From Loripinus fragilis (taxonomy: Eukaryota; Mollusca; Bivalvia; Lucinida; Lucinidae): a stretch of DNA of 64,000 nt. Made by a program: the position numbers and the translations under genes. The stretch covers positions 100,440,368 through 100,504,367 of the forward strand of contig OZ026516.1 in NCBI GenBank assembly GCA_964019695.1, read 5' to 3'. Numbering within the stretch: the stretch's first letter is position 1; the number at the start of each line of letters is the position of its first letter. Below are positions 26,501 through 41,500 of this stretch, piece after piece. Under the pieces are notes generated by a model. It was not told the DNA's origin. It did no database searches and was given only the letters and a program-made list of their open reading frames with translations.

Positions 26501-29500
26501 GGCAAACAGTTAAAACCCAAATGAAAATTCTGCATGATGCAGCATTACATAAGGGTCTGTACTGTTTGCTCAGATAAAAGCAACCTTAATGGAGAGAAAT
26601 ACATCATTTCATAGAAATTTTAACCAGCAACCCCTTAAAATACAAAACAGACAATTTAATACTTTAAAAATAACTTATTATATCAATTTGAATGTGAAAA
26701 TCCATCAGAATGAAAAGGATTATGAATGAAAAATTCCATTGAGTGAAACATAGCCTATGTAGGTAATGACTACTTACTTAATATCAGAATTACCAACAGC
26801 CACGTGTATGGGACATCTATCTGTATTGGTAAGTGCTGGGTCCACACCACCTGATATCAACATCTCCACGGCAACATGTCTCTGTTGTAGTGGGTCCACT
26901 GTTTTCTCTGGTTGTTCTAAGCAAGCTTGGTATAATGGAGTATGTCCTTTCTCATTCATCCAATCATATACCTTGCATTTGTCATGTTGCATGAGTTTCT
27001 GTAACACAATAAAGAAATCAGAGGATTAAAAGGGAAAACAGATTACACAACCATCCACGACCATTACTAACTTTATTATATGCGGTCTGTATGTGTGATT
27101 GACCGGTTTCGGCCAAACAATGGCCTATATCAAGATGAAAATATAAGAAAAAAATGTCCCTGAAGTATGAAAAAAACGAAACGTTTTATCACGTGACTTC
27201 TATTGTTGAAGATGAAAGTGGACTTGTCTAGTTTGGCCTGGATCAGGTTTGCATATACAGTGAAACCTGTCTTACCGGGCCACTTAAAAATAGACAAAAC
27301 AAAGGTCTTAATGGAAAATGGAAGCTTAATGAAGGTCGAAAGTATTGCAGAATGCTCCCATTGGAGCATTCTGCAATACTTTTGACCTGCATTAATTGAA
27401 AACCAATTTTTGGTGGTATTTTTGAGTGGCCGCTTAAGGCAGGTTTTACAGTTGCAAAGAAGTCTTTAACTGGAAGCTGGGAACAATAAAGAAATTGTGA
27501 AATAATTCACTGTGGTGCACCAAGAACCGATTTCTAAAGCCTTGGTTCAAATTATCATATCTGGTCAAAATATTTTGTTTTGATACGATGTTTGTCATAG
27601 CTTCCTTTTTATCCTTTATTTACCATTTTATCACAGCTGTTTTTTGTGATTTGTAACGAAATGAGCAATGTGATAGCCCGTTATCCACTCTGCAGGCCAA
27701 TGTTAAAAGCATGGAGACCCATAAAGTGGTCTTGCACGATCCGACTTGAAAATTTTAGTCAAAAGTGTGGCAGCACCTATGTTTCAGAGCCAAAGTAGCA
27801 AGAGGGTGTTTCACTGATGTTAGCTCCAAAACAGGCATCACAAGTAATATGAGCGAAAGCATAGCAAAAGCATAGCATTGGACTTTCAAAGTAGAAACAG
27901 TCAAACAGCAGTAATTTCGGGTAGCAAGGTTGATACAAAAAAGCGTCAACTAGGTAGTTATTTTATGTTTAGTGATTTGTCAAACAATTTTTTGTTATCA
28001 AAATTCAAGGAATTCTCAAAGGTTAATAACATACTTTCCTATAAATTGGAATAAAATTACTTTGCTTTTATATAGTGCAGATTATATGCTGCACACAATT
28101 TAATATGGCGGAACAATTTCATTCTGAATATCACCTCCATAAGCAGAGCTAAATTAGCTACTTTCTTATGCTTTTTTTTCAATAAAAATTACACTTTAAT
28201 GACTATTCCTTCCAAAATCTGTTCATTTGACTGAAAAAAAGAATTTTACATCAAATGTAATTTTTTCAAGTAGTTCAGATGACTTCTGCGGTGGATGTTT
28301 GGAAACTTGCATCAGATCTGTATGATGACCGCACTAAATTAAGTCTGACAATAACAGGTAAAAATCTGGCAAGAATACTGCAGTAAAAGTAGTTACAGTT
28401 ACTGTACTGTTAAAACCTGTGTAAAACCGCCACTCAAAAATAGACAACACAAAGATCATAATAACAATTGGTAGCTTAATTAAGGTCGAAAGTATTGCAA
28501 AATGCTCCTCCTGAATTATTATTTAAGCGATAATTGGTCTTGAAAACCAATTTTCTGTCTTTTTGAGAGTGGCCGTTTTATAAAAGGTTTTACTGTATTT
28601 CATAAAGATTACTTACATCAATCACACTTGGAAGATATTTTACAGCATAATGGTAGATATTGAGACCTTTGAAATCACTGACATCTAGCCTGGCAGCCAT
28701 TGTTAACATGTCTTCCACACACTGCTTCTGTCCACCTATCACAGCTGCCATTAAAGGTGATACACCAGACACAGTGCTGGCTACATTCAGATTTCTGAAA
28801 TCAAAGGTTATGCCCCCTCATCAGAAAGAGTAATTCTGGATTATTTATCAGGACTGTTCTTGTAAGCAATGTTGAAAAATAACAACGAAAAGATTGAATT
28901 GCGGTTTACTTTTCCCCTACAATAAAACTGCAATGTTCAATATTGCCTTATATTATCATGGTATCCATTATATGGGTAGGCAATATTGCAGTGAGACTCC
29001 AGGCTCTGCAGTTATAAACCTTTTTCCATGCTCAACTCAACTGAGCATAAAATTCATCCTGCTCATAAATGTTAAAATGACAACAATTGTTGGCATTATA
29101 ACATTTATTAGCAGGATAAATACCTCTGAGAGTTTGAAACAAGAAGTGGTCTATAGCTTTCAGCATTTTAGTTTTTATAAGCAGTTGAAATATCATGCTC
29201 AGTTGAGTTGAGCATGATTTTTTTTAGAACCTCGGGACCAGATGCTCTTTTTTAAAGATTTCAAGAATGAGCTGACAACATGTTCGAATGATTAAACTTT
29301 AATGATGCATGTGATAGTTCTATTGTATTGTTACACTCACATGAAATATACAAAATATTAAACCTGTGTTGCATAGGTTTCATATTTTGTAAATTTCAGA
29401 CAGTTGTAAACTATTAACACAAGTGTGATAAGTACCATTCTTGCATAAATAAAATTTGCTAGCCACATTGAAGCCATTCTAAATTGAACAAACATCAATT

Positions 29501-32500
29501 TTCAAATCAATTTCTCTTGCTATTAGAACATGTTTTAAACTTACACCTGACTGTCTGCATGGCTCTCATACATAAATGTTTGGATGGGGATGACTACTCA
29601 GGACCAAAATTTAGACCTCATGTCTCGCTGGATACATCAGCATGGGCATTTAAAGGACGCTTTCATGCATATGCCATAAGTAACAAAATCTCATGAGTTG
29701 GCATAGGTTTATATAAACAAAATTTTTGCGTGTAAAATTGTAAATATTTTCTTATCCATCAGTTTGAACATATGTTTTGGGTGCCCAAAAGAACCGTCTC
29801 ATTGAGACGGATCTTTTGAGTACCCACAACATATGTTTTGGTTGATAAATAAGAAAATTAATTTTTTGGTACGCACTCTTAATTAAAGGCCTGACCATAC
29901 CGATTTTGTTGTCTGGAACAACAAAGCCGCAGACCAGCCTGCTCCTCGGCGCAGTCTGATCCTTATCAGCACCTTTGTTGTTCACTTTCTTGTTCGTATT
30001 ATGACCCCGTTTGCTACATGGCAAATTTCACTATTCTAGCTACATGTCAAATTTCACTATCTCTGTAGCTGAGCAGATCGGTTTGAGTCTCACTTTGTCA
30101 GAAACCCTGAAAACAAGTTTCAAGGCCCATTATGTGCTCTCCCAAATCTTACCTTGCAACCTCTTCACTCTTGAATGCCTCAAACAATCCAACATGCGCA
30201 GCAACATGTGCACTGTTCCAGGTTGGCTGTTCACGTAGGGAGTCACACAGAAGCTGGATCTTGTCATCCATATACAGGGAACTTGTACTCCGAGCCAGGT
30301 CCGAGAGAATCCGGTTGTATGTGGTGAATGTTGCTATGGCTTCACCTTCTTTTGTCAATCGGAACAAACTGTTAAATGTACAATGAAAACAGTGTCAATT
30401 GGCTACAATATACAGTAAAATCTGTCTAAAACGGCCACTCAAAAATTGACAAAACAAAGGTCCTAACAACAAATGGTAGATTAATGAAGGTCAAAAGTAT
30501 TGCAAAATGCTCTCTTGACACTTCTGACCTGCATTAAACGATAATCGGTCTATAAAGTCAATGCCTGATCTGGGTCTACTCTGTATGCAAAAGCCTTAAA
30601 AGGCTTCTCTTTGGGGTAATGGGTTAAGTGGCTAGCCACATAAGAGCCAGGTTTTAGCAACATGTGTCAATGGCTTGCCTTATAAGAGCAATCTTATAGA
30701 ATAAACTGCATTTTGAACTCACAAATGTATACTGAGGTGGTAAACTGTAACTTCAAATTTACAAGCCACCTACGTACCTGTATATTTTTATCATAAGATG
30801 GAAAGATGGACAACTTGAAAACAGTATATAAATAACAGAGCTCTCACTAGGATTTTGAAAACAGGAGTTCATGACTCCCATCTGGCAAAAAGCAGGAGTC
30901 CCACTGGAAAAAGTGGGAGTCCCACTTCAAAAAAGTTGGAGTCCTACCAATTTGTGCATACGGTATATCTTTTCCATTTTATCCGGAAGTGATACATTTG
31001 AAAAATTTTTAGATTGACTGATTTCAACCCTATAAGTATTAGTGGATTGTCCTACTTAACAAAACAAAATATTTTGGCATATTTTTTCATGTTACCTGAA
31101 CCCAATTTTTTTGTTTAGCCTTATCAAAATAAAAAGATTAAACTGTCAGTACTTGTTTTATTCTTCAACAAAACAGACAGGCAGACAGACAGACAGCAGT
31201 CCTCTGTTTTGTATAATTTTATGCAGATAGAAGTCTTTTTTTTCTTCTAAAAACGCATCTCACTAGTGTCTACAGCGATTGCAATGAATAGACTGACATT
31301 ACTTAGCCATTTAACATGGCTTCCATGATTTAGAATGAACAATTTTACTTGCTGAAAGTGATTTCATCTAGACTTTCAGCTTGGACCGTTATTTCATCGC
31401 ACGGCTAGTAGTGTAGCTTCATTTGGAACTTTTGTCAGTCGGACGTTACCGTATACGGCTTACCGCTGTACCGTTTTTTTTCCAACAATTCTCAGACTCT
31501 TATGTTTGCCGTATTGCCGTAGCAACGAACGAATGTAGGAATGCAAATCCGTAAACATGTTGTTTTTTCTCTCCATGTTTATGTTGCTCAAATCGCAATC
31601 GAGAATCAAATATGTTTTCTCTTTCATCCCTAATCAGTCAAATTCGGAAGTCGGTAGTCCGATGTTGTTTACAATACCCTATTAGTTTTTTCTAATTAAA
31701 GGTAAATCGGTAGCGCATCTGTTTCAAACAATTATCGATAATCCTTGCTTAATTACTTTAATAATCACCTCGTAATAATCACACTGTCCCGCACCGGTAA
31801 TCCTGTCAATCACCTGTCAGAATTTCTACACTGCAGTCCGAGTCCAGAGACAGGAAAAGCGTGTCGCGATCGATAATATCAAAGGGCGTTTGATCTCCCG
31901 GTGTTTATTTATCTCTCAACTACGTGCCAACTAAAAAAACATGAGTGCGCGGGACTCTTGCCTAGCGAAAATCATGCGTCCCAGGGAAAAACGTGCGTAC
32001 CAATACGCGTAATCCTGCGTTTCCGAGAGCTCTGAATAATATGACTTTGATTGGCGCTACCTATTTCTGTGCATCAATTTGTTTGCATTAACATATTTGT
32101 AAGTTGTATTAACTATGATTGCATTTGTATTAGTCAGCCACAGACAAGAATAGAGTAATAAAATGATTTGTCTGGTCTTAGACATGGGACTATTGTGCAG
32201 CTTAGTGATTTTACATACATTGCTTTTTTTTGGAGGGGGGGGGGGGGGGGGTCAGGGGAGGGGGATGGGGGTGGACCAAACTTTCTGTTAGCAGCTTAGC
32301 ACCAACTCTGTGCATTCAAAGATAACGAGGAATGTAGGAGAGGTGGAGAAAACATATTGAAATGTGGAAGCTTAGCCATACATGTTTGGACCATTCATTC
32401 CCCATCCAATCTGGCTACCTTAAAGGCGTCAGGGCCCTTGAAGTCCTGGTTGGATTCATTAGCCATGTTAACACTGTACCTATGGTGAGGTATCCTATGA

Positions 32501-35500
32501 TGGTCTCTTTCAAAGGCGTGACGATGCACATGGCAATTGTCATTGGCAAATGACGTTTTCACTTCGTGACGTAACATTATGAGATTTCTGACGTAACCTC
32601 ACGAGGATCACACAGGTGCTTGCTTGAAAGAGCTATCATTAACTTGCAAGCTCTTGGTGATCGAAAAATCCCTCAAGAGCATCACACAGGTGCTCGCTTA
32701 AAAGAGCTAAATTTGCAAGCTCTTACTGACAGAGACAATGACTGGGGAAATTGGCTGAAAGATATCTGATTCCTAATGGATGAGCCTTTTTCCCATCATT
32801 GGATGGCACACGCTTCGGGCATACCCCCCAGGACTCACGTATTAGGATATGGTATTGAAATGCAAATTTAATAATCAACTTAAAAGAGTTAATTATGTTG
32901 TTCACAATTTATTGATACTAAATTTACCCCAGTTTTCTGTCAGAATGATCTAGGCAAGATAGTGTAAACCCAGATCAGAAAACACATGATGAATGTCTAC
33001 ACTGATGAGGGTCTACACTGCTTGCCATTATGTAGCATTATTCAAAATTGTCTTGTTCTAATTTTTGTAAAAGATTTAAGAGCTTAAATATGCCTAATTT
33101 TTTTTTTAGTTAATAAGGTATATCGTTTTAACCATATTCAACCTAATAAGAACATTGTGTACATGTTTTCAAAATTCTACTCTCAATTGAAAACAGTACA
33201 GATCAAGATCAGCTGGCTTCATCTGAAGCCAGCTGATCTGGATTCACACTTTTTTAATCCATACCACCATTGGCATGTACCAATAATAATATTAATAATG
33301 AAAGTGATCCCGGCCCGGTCCCATCTTTCGTGGAGATTGGTCATGAAGTAATTTCTACTGTCATTCTCCTCCCTTTCGCTGAATCATTCAAGAAGGGTTG
33401 TTGTCAGTTACAAACGAAAGTATGTGCACAAAGCTTGTTCAAGCTTGACCAGGAAAAAGTGTGGTTAGGTGAACTGACCGTCCTGCCATGACCATAGCTG
33501 TTGCCTGGGACATAAAGCAACAAAACAAACAAACATTTAAGAAATAAATTTGAGTTGTGGAATGTTCATGGAATCATGAATACTTCAGGTCTCTTGCAAA
33601 GTAAGTGAAGCCCTTTGGGCTTCACGTTAACTTTGCAAGAGACCCAAAGTATTCATGATTCCATGAACAGACCAAAAATCGAATTTATTGCTTATATTTA
33701 CAGTTTATTATAAATATATAAAATATAGAAATTATTTATAATTTAGGAAAAAAAAATTTTGTATTTAATATGTAATTGTATGAACAAATTTGTTGTAGTG
33801 TAAAACGGAAAAGCGGAACAGCCAGTGTTAACACAGACAGCCAATGGAGCAATCAAGGGGCTTGTTTTTCACGTGCCACTCAGGTGTGGCTCTCTGTCAG
33901 CCACAACACCAGTGTCACTTCTGGCGAATGAATTCGATGTTCGAAGCGTATTGCATGGGTACATTAAGTGAGCTTGGCAGCTGTCAATCAAATTTATGTC
34001 TTTCATGAGGCTATAAACAGTTGCAAAAATTTAAAGATTCATCTAAGGCTTGCTTTGAAAATGTAAATATAATAAAATATTCAGTGTGTGTCTATAAATA
34101 GGACCAAGTGTACTTATTAGGACTATACTGTTTTGTAAAGAGATGATTTACAGTACAGAAGATGTTCTAAAATTTCGAACACTTTTCTCTTTCTGTTCTC
34201 AAATATCATATTGGTTATCAAGGCTGGAATTCACAAAAACGATTGTCAGAAAGGCAAACAGGGAAGACCCTGAACAGACTGCTTCTTTAGAAGCAGTCTG
34301 ATCTGGGTCTGCCCTGTTTTTCTGGGCCGTTTTAGAAGGCAGCTTAGTAGTGTTCAAAATTTTAAAACATTTCCTGTATGTATTATCCACTAACCTGAAA
34401 CACTTCAGACTGATAGTTGGGTTTGAGAAGACACACTCAAAACATCCTGGCACTTTGTAGAGGGTCAGGTACCTCTCCTTTTTAACTGCAGACTTGCTGG
34501 GGAAATAAGATGAAAATGTGGGTGATGTGGTAGTTTTATTATAGGAGTCAAACATGTTGTTTTTTTCTTTGCTTTTTTTCTTTTTGCTTCTTTTTTCTTT
34601 TCTTTTTTGAAGAGGAAAAACAAGAAAAGAAAAACAAAAAAAAAAAGAAGAAAAAAACATGTTTTTCCAGTTCCCAGGTTTCAACATCTCGCACTGAACC
34701 TGGTGAATGTTAATGCATTGAAAAATTATGTTTGATTGTCATTGTTGCAATAAATTCAACATAATATTCAGTAAAATTCACAAAAAATTTGGCACTTTAT
34801 ATTTTGTCACCTTTTAACAGTCAATGTTTTCATTAATATCCAATTTATTATCCATCCTACAGGGCAAAATCATACATGGAAGTAAGTAAGGGTGCAAAGA
34901 TCAGGAGTCGATACAATCAAGTACCACACCTGACCCAGGATACCAATGGGAAAGTTACAAACTCACAGTTAGACACCACAAACGAGAGCCAAGAGGTCAG
35001 CCCTTTCCCAGCAGGTGACCACAAAGCACATATAAACAGACGCGCACAAAGACAAAGCAAACATAAGACAGAACAAAAACATAAAAGATCCACAAAAGAA
35101 GTACCGCCTTGGAACGGCCAGTAAAATATTTTACTGGGGGCTTAAACTGGTTTAACAGAGCCTCCGTGGCGAATCCAGAGGGGCCTCAGTGGTAGAGCCA
35201 ACACTCAGGGGGGTAGATTGAACCCAACCTCCCTGCCCCGATTTTTAAATATCCTTTAAAAATGAAATAATTTGGTCCTGGATCCGCCCCTGAGCCTGGA
35301 GGGATTAACGGATCACATGTTGTAAAAGTTATTGGTCTGGATAGAGTGTATTGAATGTCACTAAATCCATTTTACAACGGCATGTGCCATTTTATAGAAT
35401 TTTGAGGTTAATCAGAAATTCGGAATGTCAAACTGCTTTTATGTAATAATATACTATTGATGCATTCTTTTGAGGTTAACATCAGGATTTGTCAACCCGA

Positions 35501-38500
35501 GAACAGTGATGTTCACTGAGGCGAAGCCAAGGTGAACATCACTTTCGAGGGTTGACTAATCCGAATGTTAACGAAAAAGAACGCACCAATTGTTTTGTTA
35601 TATGACACTGTTTGGCATTTCCTAGTTTTATTTAAAGTATTTTAATATCTATGAATTTACTCAAGTCAGATGTTCCTAGTGCACTTTCACTGGGAAGAAT
35701 TTAGATTATTTCAACAATATACTTCTCGAAGTTCTGAAACTCTTATGAGATTAGCAAATAATTGCATTTTTTAAAATACTGTTCACATGAAATGAACAAA
35801 TTCTGAATTCAACACATTTTACCTGTGAAATACATAAGAAATCAGTCAGTGTTTCAATGTCTATTTTTAGCTGACAGGCAGCAGTGAAAAAGTCATGTTA
35901 CCAGGCCTCGAAATATCTTAAAATAGGCACTTGCCCTGCATCACAAAAGTTATTGGCATATAAGGGAAAAAATGTAATTTTCTTTAGAAATATCAAAATT
36001 TTCACTTGCCCTACAGCCTGAGGCACTAGTAAATACGAGCGGACGAGTGCTATTTTCAAGCCCTGGTTACCCTTTCCTATTTTTAGCTGTCTGTCAGGAC
36101 TGAAAAAACTAAAATGTTAACATCACTGTTTGACATCAAGGTCTGTCACAATCAGTGCAAGCTAGTTTCAGCCAATCTGAGGAGGTCTATATAGGAGTCA
36201 TAAAACAATACTGTTTGATTATAAATGCTTTTAAAATATGTCACCAACATCTAATTACTTTTGGAGGATTAACCCTTCTTATGCTTATACAATAAAATCT
36301 GCCTTAAGCCGTCACTCAAAAACAAATGAAAAAAGTAAAAAAGCAATGCTTATTAGATACCCCCCCGCACAGTAAGATTCAGTGAAAAAAACTTGGCAAG
36401 TTATAGTTCAAACCAGCAGACCTAAGTTTTGAAAAGAAGATTTCGGTAGAATCTGTGCAAACAAAAATTATAAACTCCTTCATGCATATGTTCAATGTGT
36501 CTACATTGTATCCCCAAAGTATCAAATTGCTCCATCAAAAGCTGTGGTAGGAGTTGAGCGGCCCATAAAGGCACTATCCATGCATATACAAAAGTCATAT
36601 AAGGTAATAATTGTATAAGTTCTAATAGCTGTCATTTTGTCAAAAATTATTAATTTTTCAACCAGACTCCTTCATGCATATGCTCAATGTGTCTATATTG
36701 TATAGGAAAAGTATCAAATTGCTACATTAAAAGCTGTGGTAGGATTTGATTGGCCCATGAAGGCACCATCTATGCATATACAAAAGCCTTATTAGGGAAA
36801 AATTGTCTAAGTTCTCACAGCTGTCATATTGTCAAAAAATATTTTTTCTGAAGTAAACTCCTTCATGCATATGTTCAATGTGTCTACATTGTATAGGCAA
36901 AGTATTAGTGTTGTTCGATTATTGGGTTTTTCATAATCGATCATCGAAAATAATCGGTCAGGGGGTTTCGATTGATGATCGATTATAATCGAAAATTATC
37001 AAATGAAAGGGAAACACAGGTTCCTTCCCATAGAATGAGCCATCCTTAAAATTATATTTGTTTGCCATGCTCCTACCCATCAAATTCAGTTTAGGTAGGT
37101 AGGTAGGTCTTTTTTTTTTCTTTTAAGAAATTCAGCATAATTTTATGACCTTTTCTTACTATCACGTTTAGGCTTAAGTGAAATGTATGTGTGGTTCCTG
37201 TTGGCCTACCTACCCTAATTTTTTAACCCTACCCTAAACATTAAAATGGTCTTTGGAGAAAAAATACCTAAAATGGGCACTTTTTCTGATTTTGTCACTA
37301 TTATCTTTGTTAAATGTTTTAACAATATTTAATAATTTCCCTACCTACCTAGTACCTACCCTAAATTTTGTTGGTATGGAACAGGAACCACACATATATT
37401 TCATTTAGGCCTTATCTATAAATGCTGTATGCATATAATAACAATCTATGTAACCTTTCTTAAAATACAGCTTTTAATGATTTTAAAGAAGAGTTTGTTA
37501 ACAGAATTAGAGAAAAATATACAAAAAAAGATTCTCAGAAAGGCAATATTAAACATTTTTGGGGTAGGGCCTGTTTTGGGTGGGTAGGTAGAAGCAAGGC
37601 AAACCAACATTTTTTTAAGGTCAGCCTTATCTTTATGAAAAAATTTGTTAGCATCAGTGTTATGCTATTTTATGTTCAGTATCAAATACCACAACTGGTG
37701 CCATTCAATGGCATTTTAACCCTTTTTGCACTTATGGATTCATCCTTCTGGTTTGAAACAGGGTTGGAACAAGTATTGTCCAGCCAGTAAATTCCCCCGG
37801 AAAATGCCAGAAAGCACCGTTATGGCAAGTACTCCAAAAAATCACTAAAGTGGCAAATACTGGCATTTATGAATAAAATTGTGTTAAAAAACATGCGAAA
37901 TAAAAAACTTACTACCCTGGTTTGGAACAATAAACTAGGGAAGGTCCATTTTATACATAATGAACATCAATGGGTCACAGGTTATTATTTCCAAATAAAA
38001 TTATATTTCTTTCTCTGTTAAAATCTTTTATGTCTTAGCAAACAGTGTAGACCCTGATGAAATGCTGCATTCTGTGGCATTTCATCAGTTTTCATTCTTT
38101 GCTAAAGTAAGCATTTAGAAGTCATTAGCATACAGAGGGTTAAGGTGTGCACTGAAGACTTCTTAGTTGCTGTAATTATTTCTTAATTCCTCACATTCTA
38201 TAAACCTATGAATTTATGGAATGCATTTTCTTGTATTTAGAATAGTAGCTTGCAAGAGAGTCAGGTGTGAATTTTTCGATTATAATCGGTTATAACCAAA
38301 CACAATCGATTAGTAGATCGAAAGAAATTTTCGATTGATCATCGATTATAATCGATCATCGATACAACACTACAAAGTAAAGCTCCGGTCACTTAACCAT
38401 TCAAACTGTCACGAAGTCAGTTTCATTGTAAAGCGATTCATTAATCAATATTTTACTGTGATGTACCAACGTTTACAATCCTAGTTGTCAGTCAGCGCTC

Positions 38501-41500
38501 AACAAAGTCACATGGTCGATGCTGATTGGATTTAGAAAAAAAGAAAGCAACGCCTACATGTGTAAAATTCAATGTGTCAACTAGATTCGGGTGTCAAATA
38601 TCACATCAACAAAGACATCCTACCGCTGACGCAGTCATGTATATTCAGTATTGACTTATCATGTCACAAATAAAATCGTTCAGATTTACACAGCCAGATT
38701 CTTATAACTTGACCTTAGTAAATTGGCCATTTCAAAAACCAGATGTTCCCATTATGTAACATATAAAGTAAACTTAAAAGGCGAGACAGACTGGTCATTT
38801 CATTGTGTACATTTCACATAATTTACTTATTATAGGCCTAGTTTGCCGAGCTGGAATAACCTTAGTAAATCTGTGCAATTATTGTCAAAGGTCCATTTTC
38901 ATTTGTATCGCATTTCACTACAAATCAATTGTCAAAAAACATCAAAGGCCCTTTGAAAGTATTTAACTACTTGCATGCTGGACAACGTTTCATGTTGTTG
39001 TTTTTTTTTTGCAGATAATTTTCAATGTTACTTTTATCAATTACATATTGAGTGTCAAACAGTTGGGACCCAGATCAGGTGCAACGTTCTGTCTGGTCTG
39101 ATCTGGGTCCAAACTGTTGGTGACAATGCCGAGCATGCAAAGAGTAAGTAATATTGGATCAACATTTGACAGGAAAAAAAACAGAGTGCAGTGCCGTAAT
39201 TTTAATTTGTGTTTACACAAGTCAGATTGGAATATCTTATCAGCTGATCATGGAGTAATTAAATCAAAGGTAGGATTTTTGTAATTGAACCATAACGGCT
39301 TTCTGAAAGATTAACAACAGAACACGCAAGTCAGTCGCCAACGCCAAACAAATAATGCCGCGTACGTTTTTCAACCATTGGCAATTTGCTTTAAGTGTGT
39401 TTACTGGTTGAAAACTGAAGCTACGTGTACACAAACCAAACACCATCGAAGCATTTTGGATGAAAATATGTCGTAAGTTCAACACCCCTCAAAAATTAAA
39501 ATAAATATACAAATACATTTTTATATGAACACGGTCATGCACAGATCCAGAGGGGGGCAGGACCCCCCCCCCCCCCTGTAAAATCACAAAAATAAAAGGT
39601 TTCTTGGATCCCCTTAAAAATCACACACAAAGTTACCAAGCAAACATTCACCAACATTCCATGTAGGGACATCATCAACACGCCAGCGAAATCCGATTTA
39701 AAAGGCGTTTCACTGGCAGGCCGATGATGGCCTGCTAATGGCCCGCTAATGATGGTATTTTGATTCTTCCTCCCCTCATCAAGCCAAAAATAAAAAAACG
39801 ACCCCACTTGACAAAACTTTCTGGATCCGCGCATACCGGTCCAATAGAGTGACATCTTACGCAATTATAAAACAAAATAGTATCATGTAAAAGGTACTTT
39901 TACAATTAATTTTACTCCTATAATGTTTGCAATGATCATTCTGCAAAATGTTGTGCATAATAATACATGTCTACTCTTTGTTTGAATGCCAAGTTAAGCA
40001 CATGTATAGTCACTGATCAGTATGCGCATTTTTCTGCTTGCATAAAAATTTCAGGTACTTATATTGCTTGTGTCAAAAGATCAGTGAAATACACACAAAA
40101 CACCTGTCAAGACAATTCTCTGGTCAGACGGTGCGAATTTGCATATTGCTTTGGTTGTTTTTAGAAAAGCGGAAAGTATAAATGAGAAAATGTGTCATTT
40201 TATACGAGTAGGGCACAGGTCAGACTGCGCCAACTTCATGACATGTGAAGAGCACATGTGTTGTTCACTGTATATTATATCTCCTTTCTGTATGCGTCTC
40301 GCCAGCTTCTATGCTTGGCAAGCTGGTTTGAACCTTCCCTGGTCGTGAATCCGAAGACACATTTTCTCGTGGCATGTCTCAAATAGTTTGCGCTTTAAAA
40401 ATAGATCGACCCTGTTGTAGAAAGACACATGTCTTCAGTCAGGTAAAACTTGACTCCGCCCACCAATAGTGCTAGCTAATGAAAACGACGACAGCTGGTG
40501 TAGTGACAATCAATAAAATTGTTTTGACAAGTCATTATAGTTGTAACCAGTTTCAACAAAGTTTGTACGGTTTATAGACCAAAGCTTTATCAAATTGTTC
40601 CATCAAAAGCTGTACTAGGAGTTGATCGGCCCATGAAGGCACCATCTATGCATATACAAAAGGGCTATTAGGGTAAAATTGTCTAAGTTCTCACAGCTGT
40701 CATTTTGTCAAAAATTATTTTTTCTGAACCAAACTCCTTCATGCATATGTTTAATGTGTCTGCATTGTATAGGCAAAGTATCAAATTGCTCCATCAAAAG
40801 CTGTGGTAGGAGTTGATCGGCCCATGAAGGCACCGTCTATGCACATACAAAAGCCTTATTAAGGAAAAATTGTCTAAGTTCTCACAGCTGTCATTTTTGT
40901 CAAAAAATATCTTTTCTGAAGTAAACTCCTTCATGCATATGTTCAATGTGTCTTCATTGTATAGGCAAAGTATCAAAGTGTTCCATCAAAAGCTGTGGTA
41001 GGAGTTGATCGGCCCGTGATTGCTCTATAATAGCATAAGCATAAAACCCTATATTAAAAGCCATTTAGAACTACAAAGGGAAATAACTCTAATAGAATTG
41101 GCCCCTAGCCCTTACTTTTTTGTCTAAAGTATTTGTCTTGCATATACAGAAAGGTATGAACATGTTTGCAAGGTTTGATGAAAATCCAGCGATGACTATT
41201 CAAGATATTAAAAAAACAAAACGTTACGGACGGACGGACGCACGCACGCACACACACACGAACGCACGCACAGACAACGTGCAAACAGTATACCCACCAC
41301 AAACAACGTTTGCAGGGGGTATAATAAAACAAAGATCTTAAAGACAAATGGTAGCTCAATGAAGTTCGAAAGTAGTGCAGAATGCTCCTTTTAGCATTCT
41401 GCAGTACTTTTGACCTGCATTAAGTGATAATTGGTCTTGAAAACAATTTTTTGTCTCTTTGAGAGAGGCAATTTTAGAAACGTTTTACTGTACTGAAATT

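Noticed and set aside
34199..34687. 162-residue minus-strand open frame
   Set aside because: Only the 102 bases of phospholipase exon 2 inside it are coding; the rest is a TTTTC-rich tract and a hairpin repeat.
39264..39485. Minus-strand open frame inside element B as a transposase remnant
   Set aside because: No DDE-type motifs or similarity recognised; composition looks like chance.
36340..41015. Array halves as LTRs of one retrotransposon
   Set aside because: The two parts are consecutive units of one tandem array, each flanking insert has its own termini and target duplication, and no gag/pol is present.
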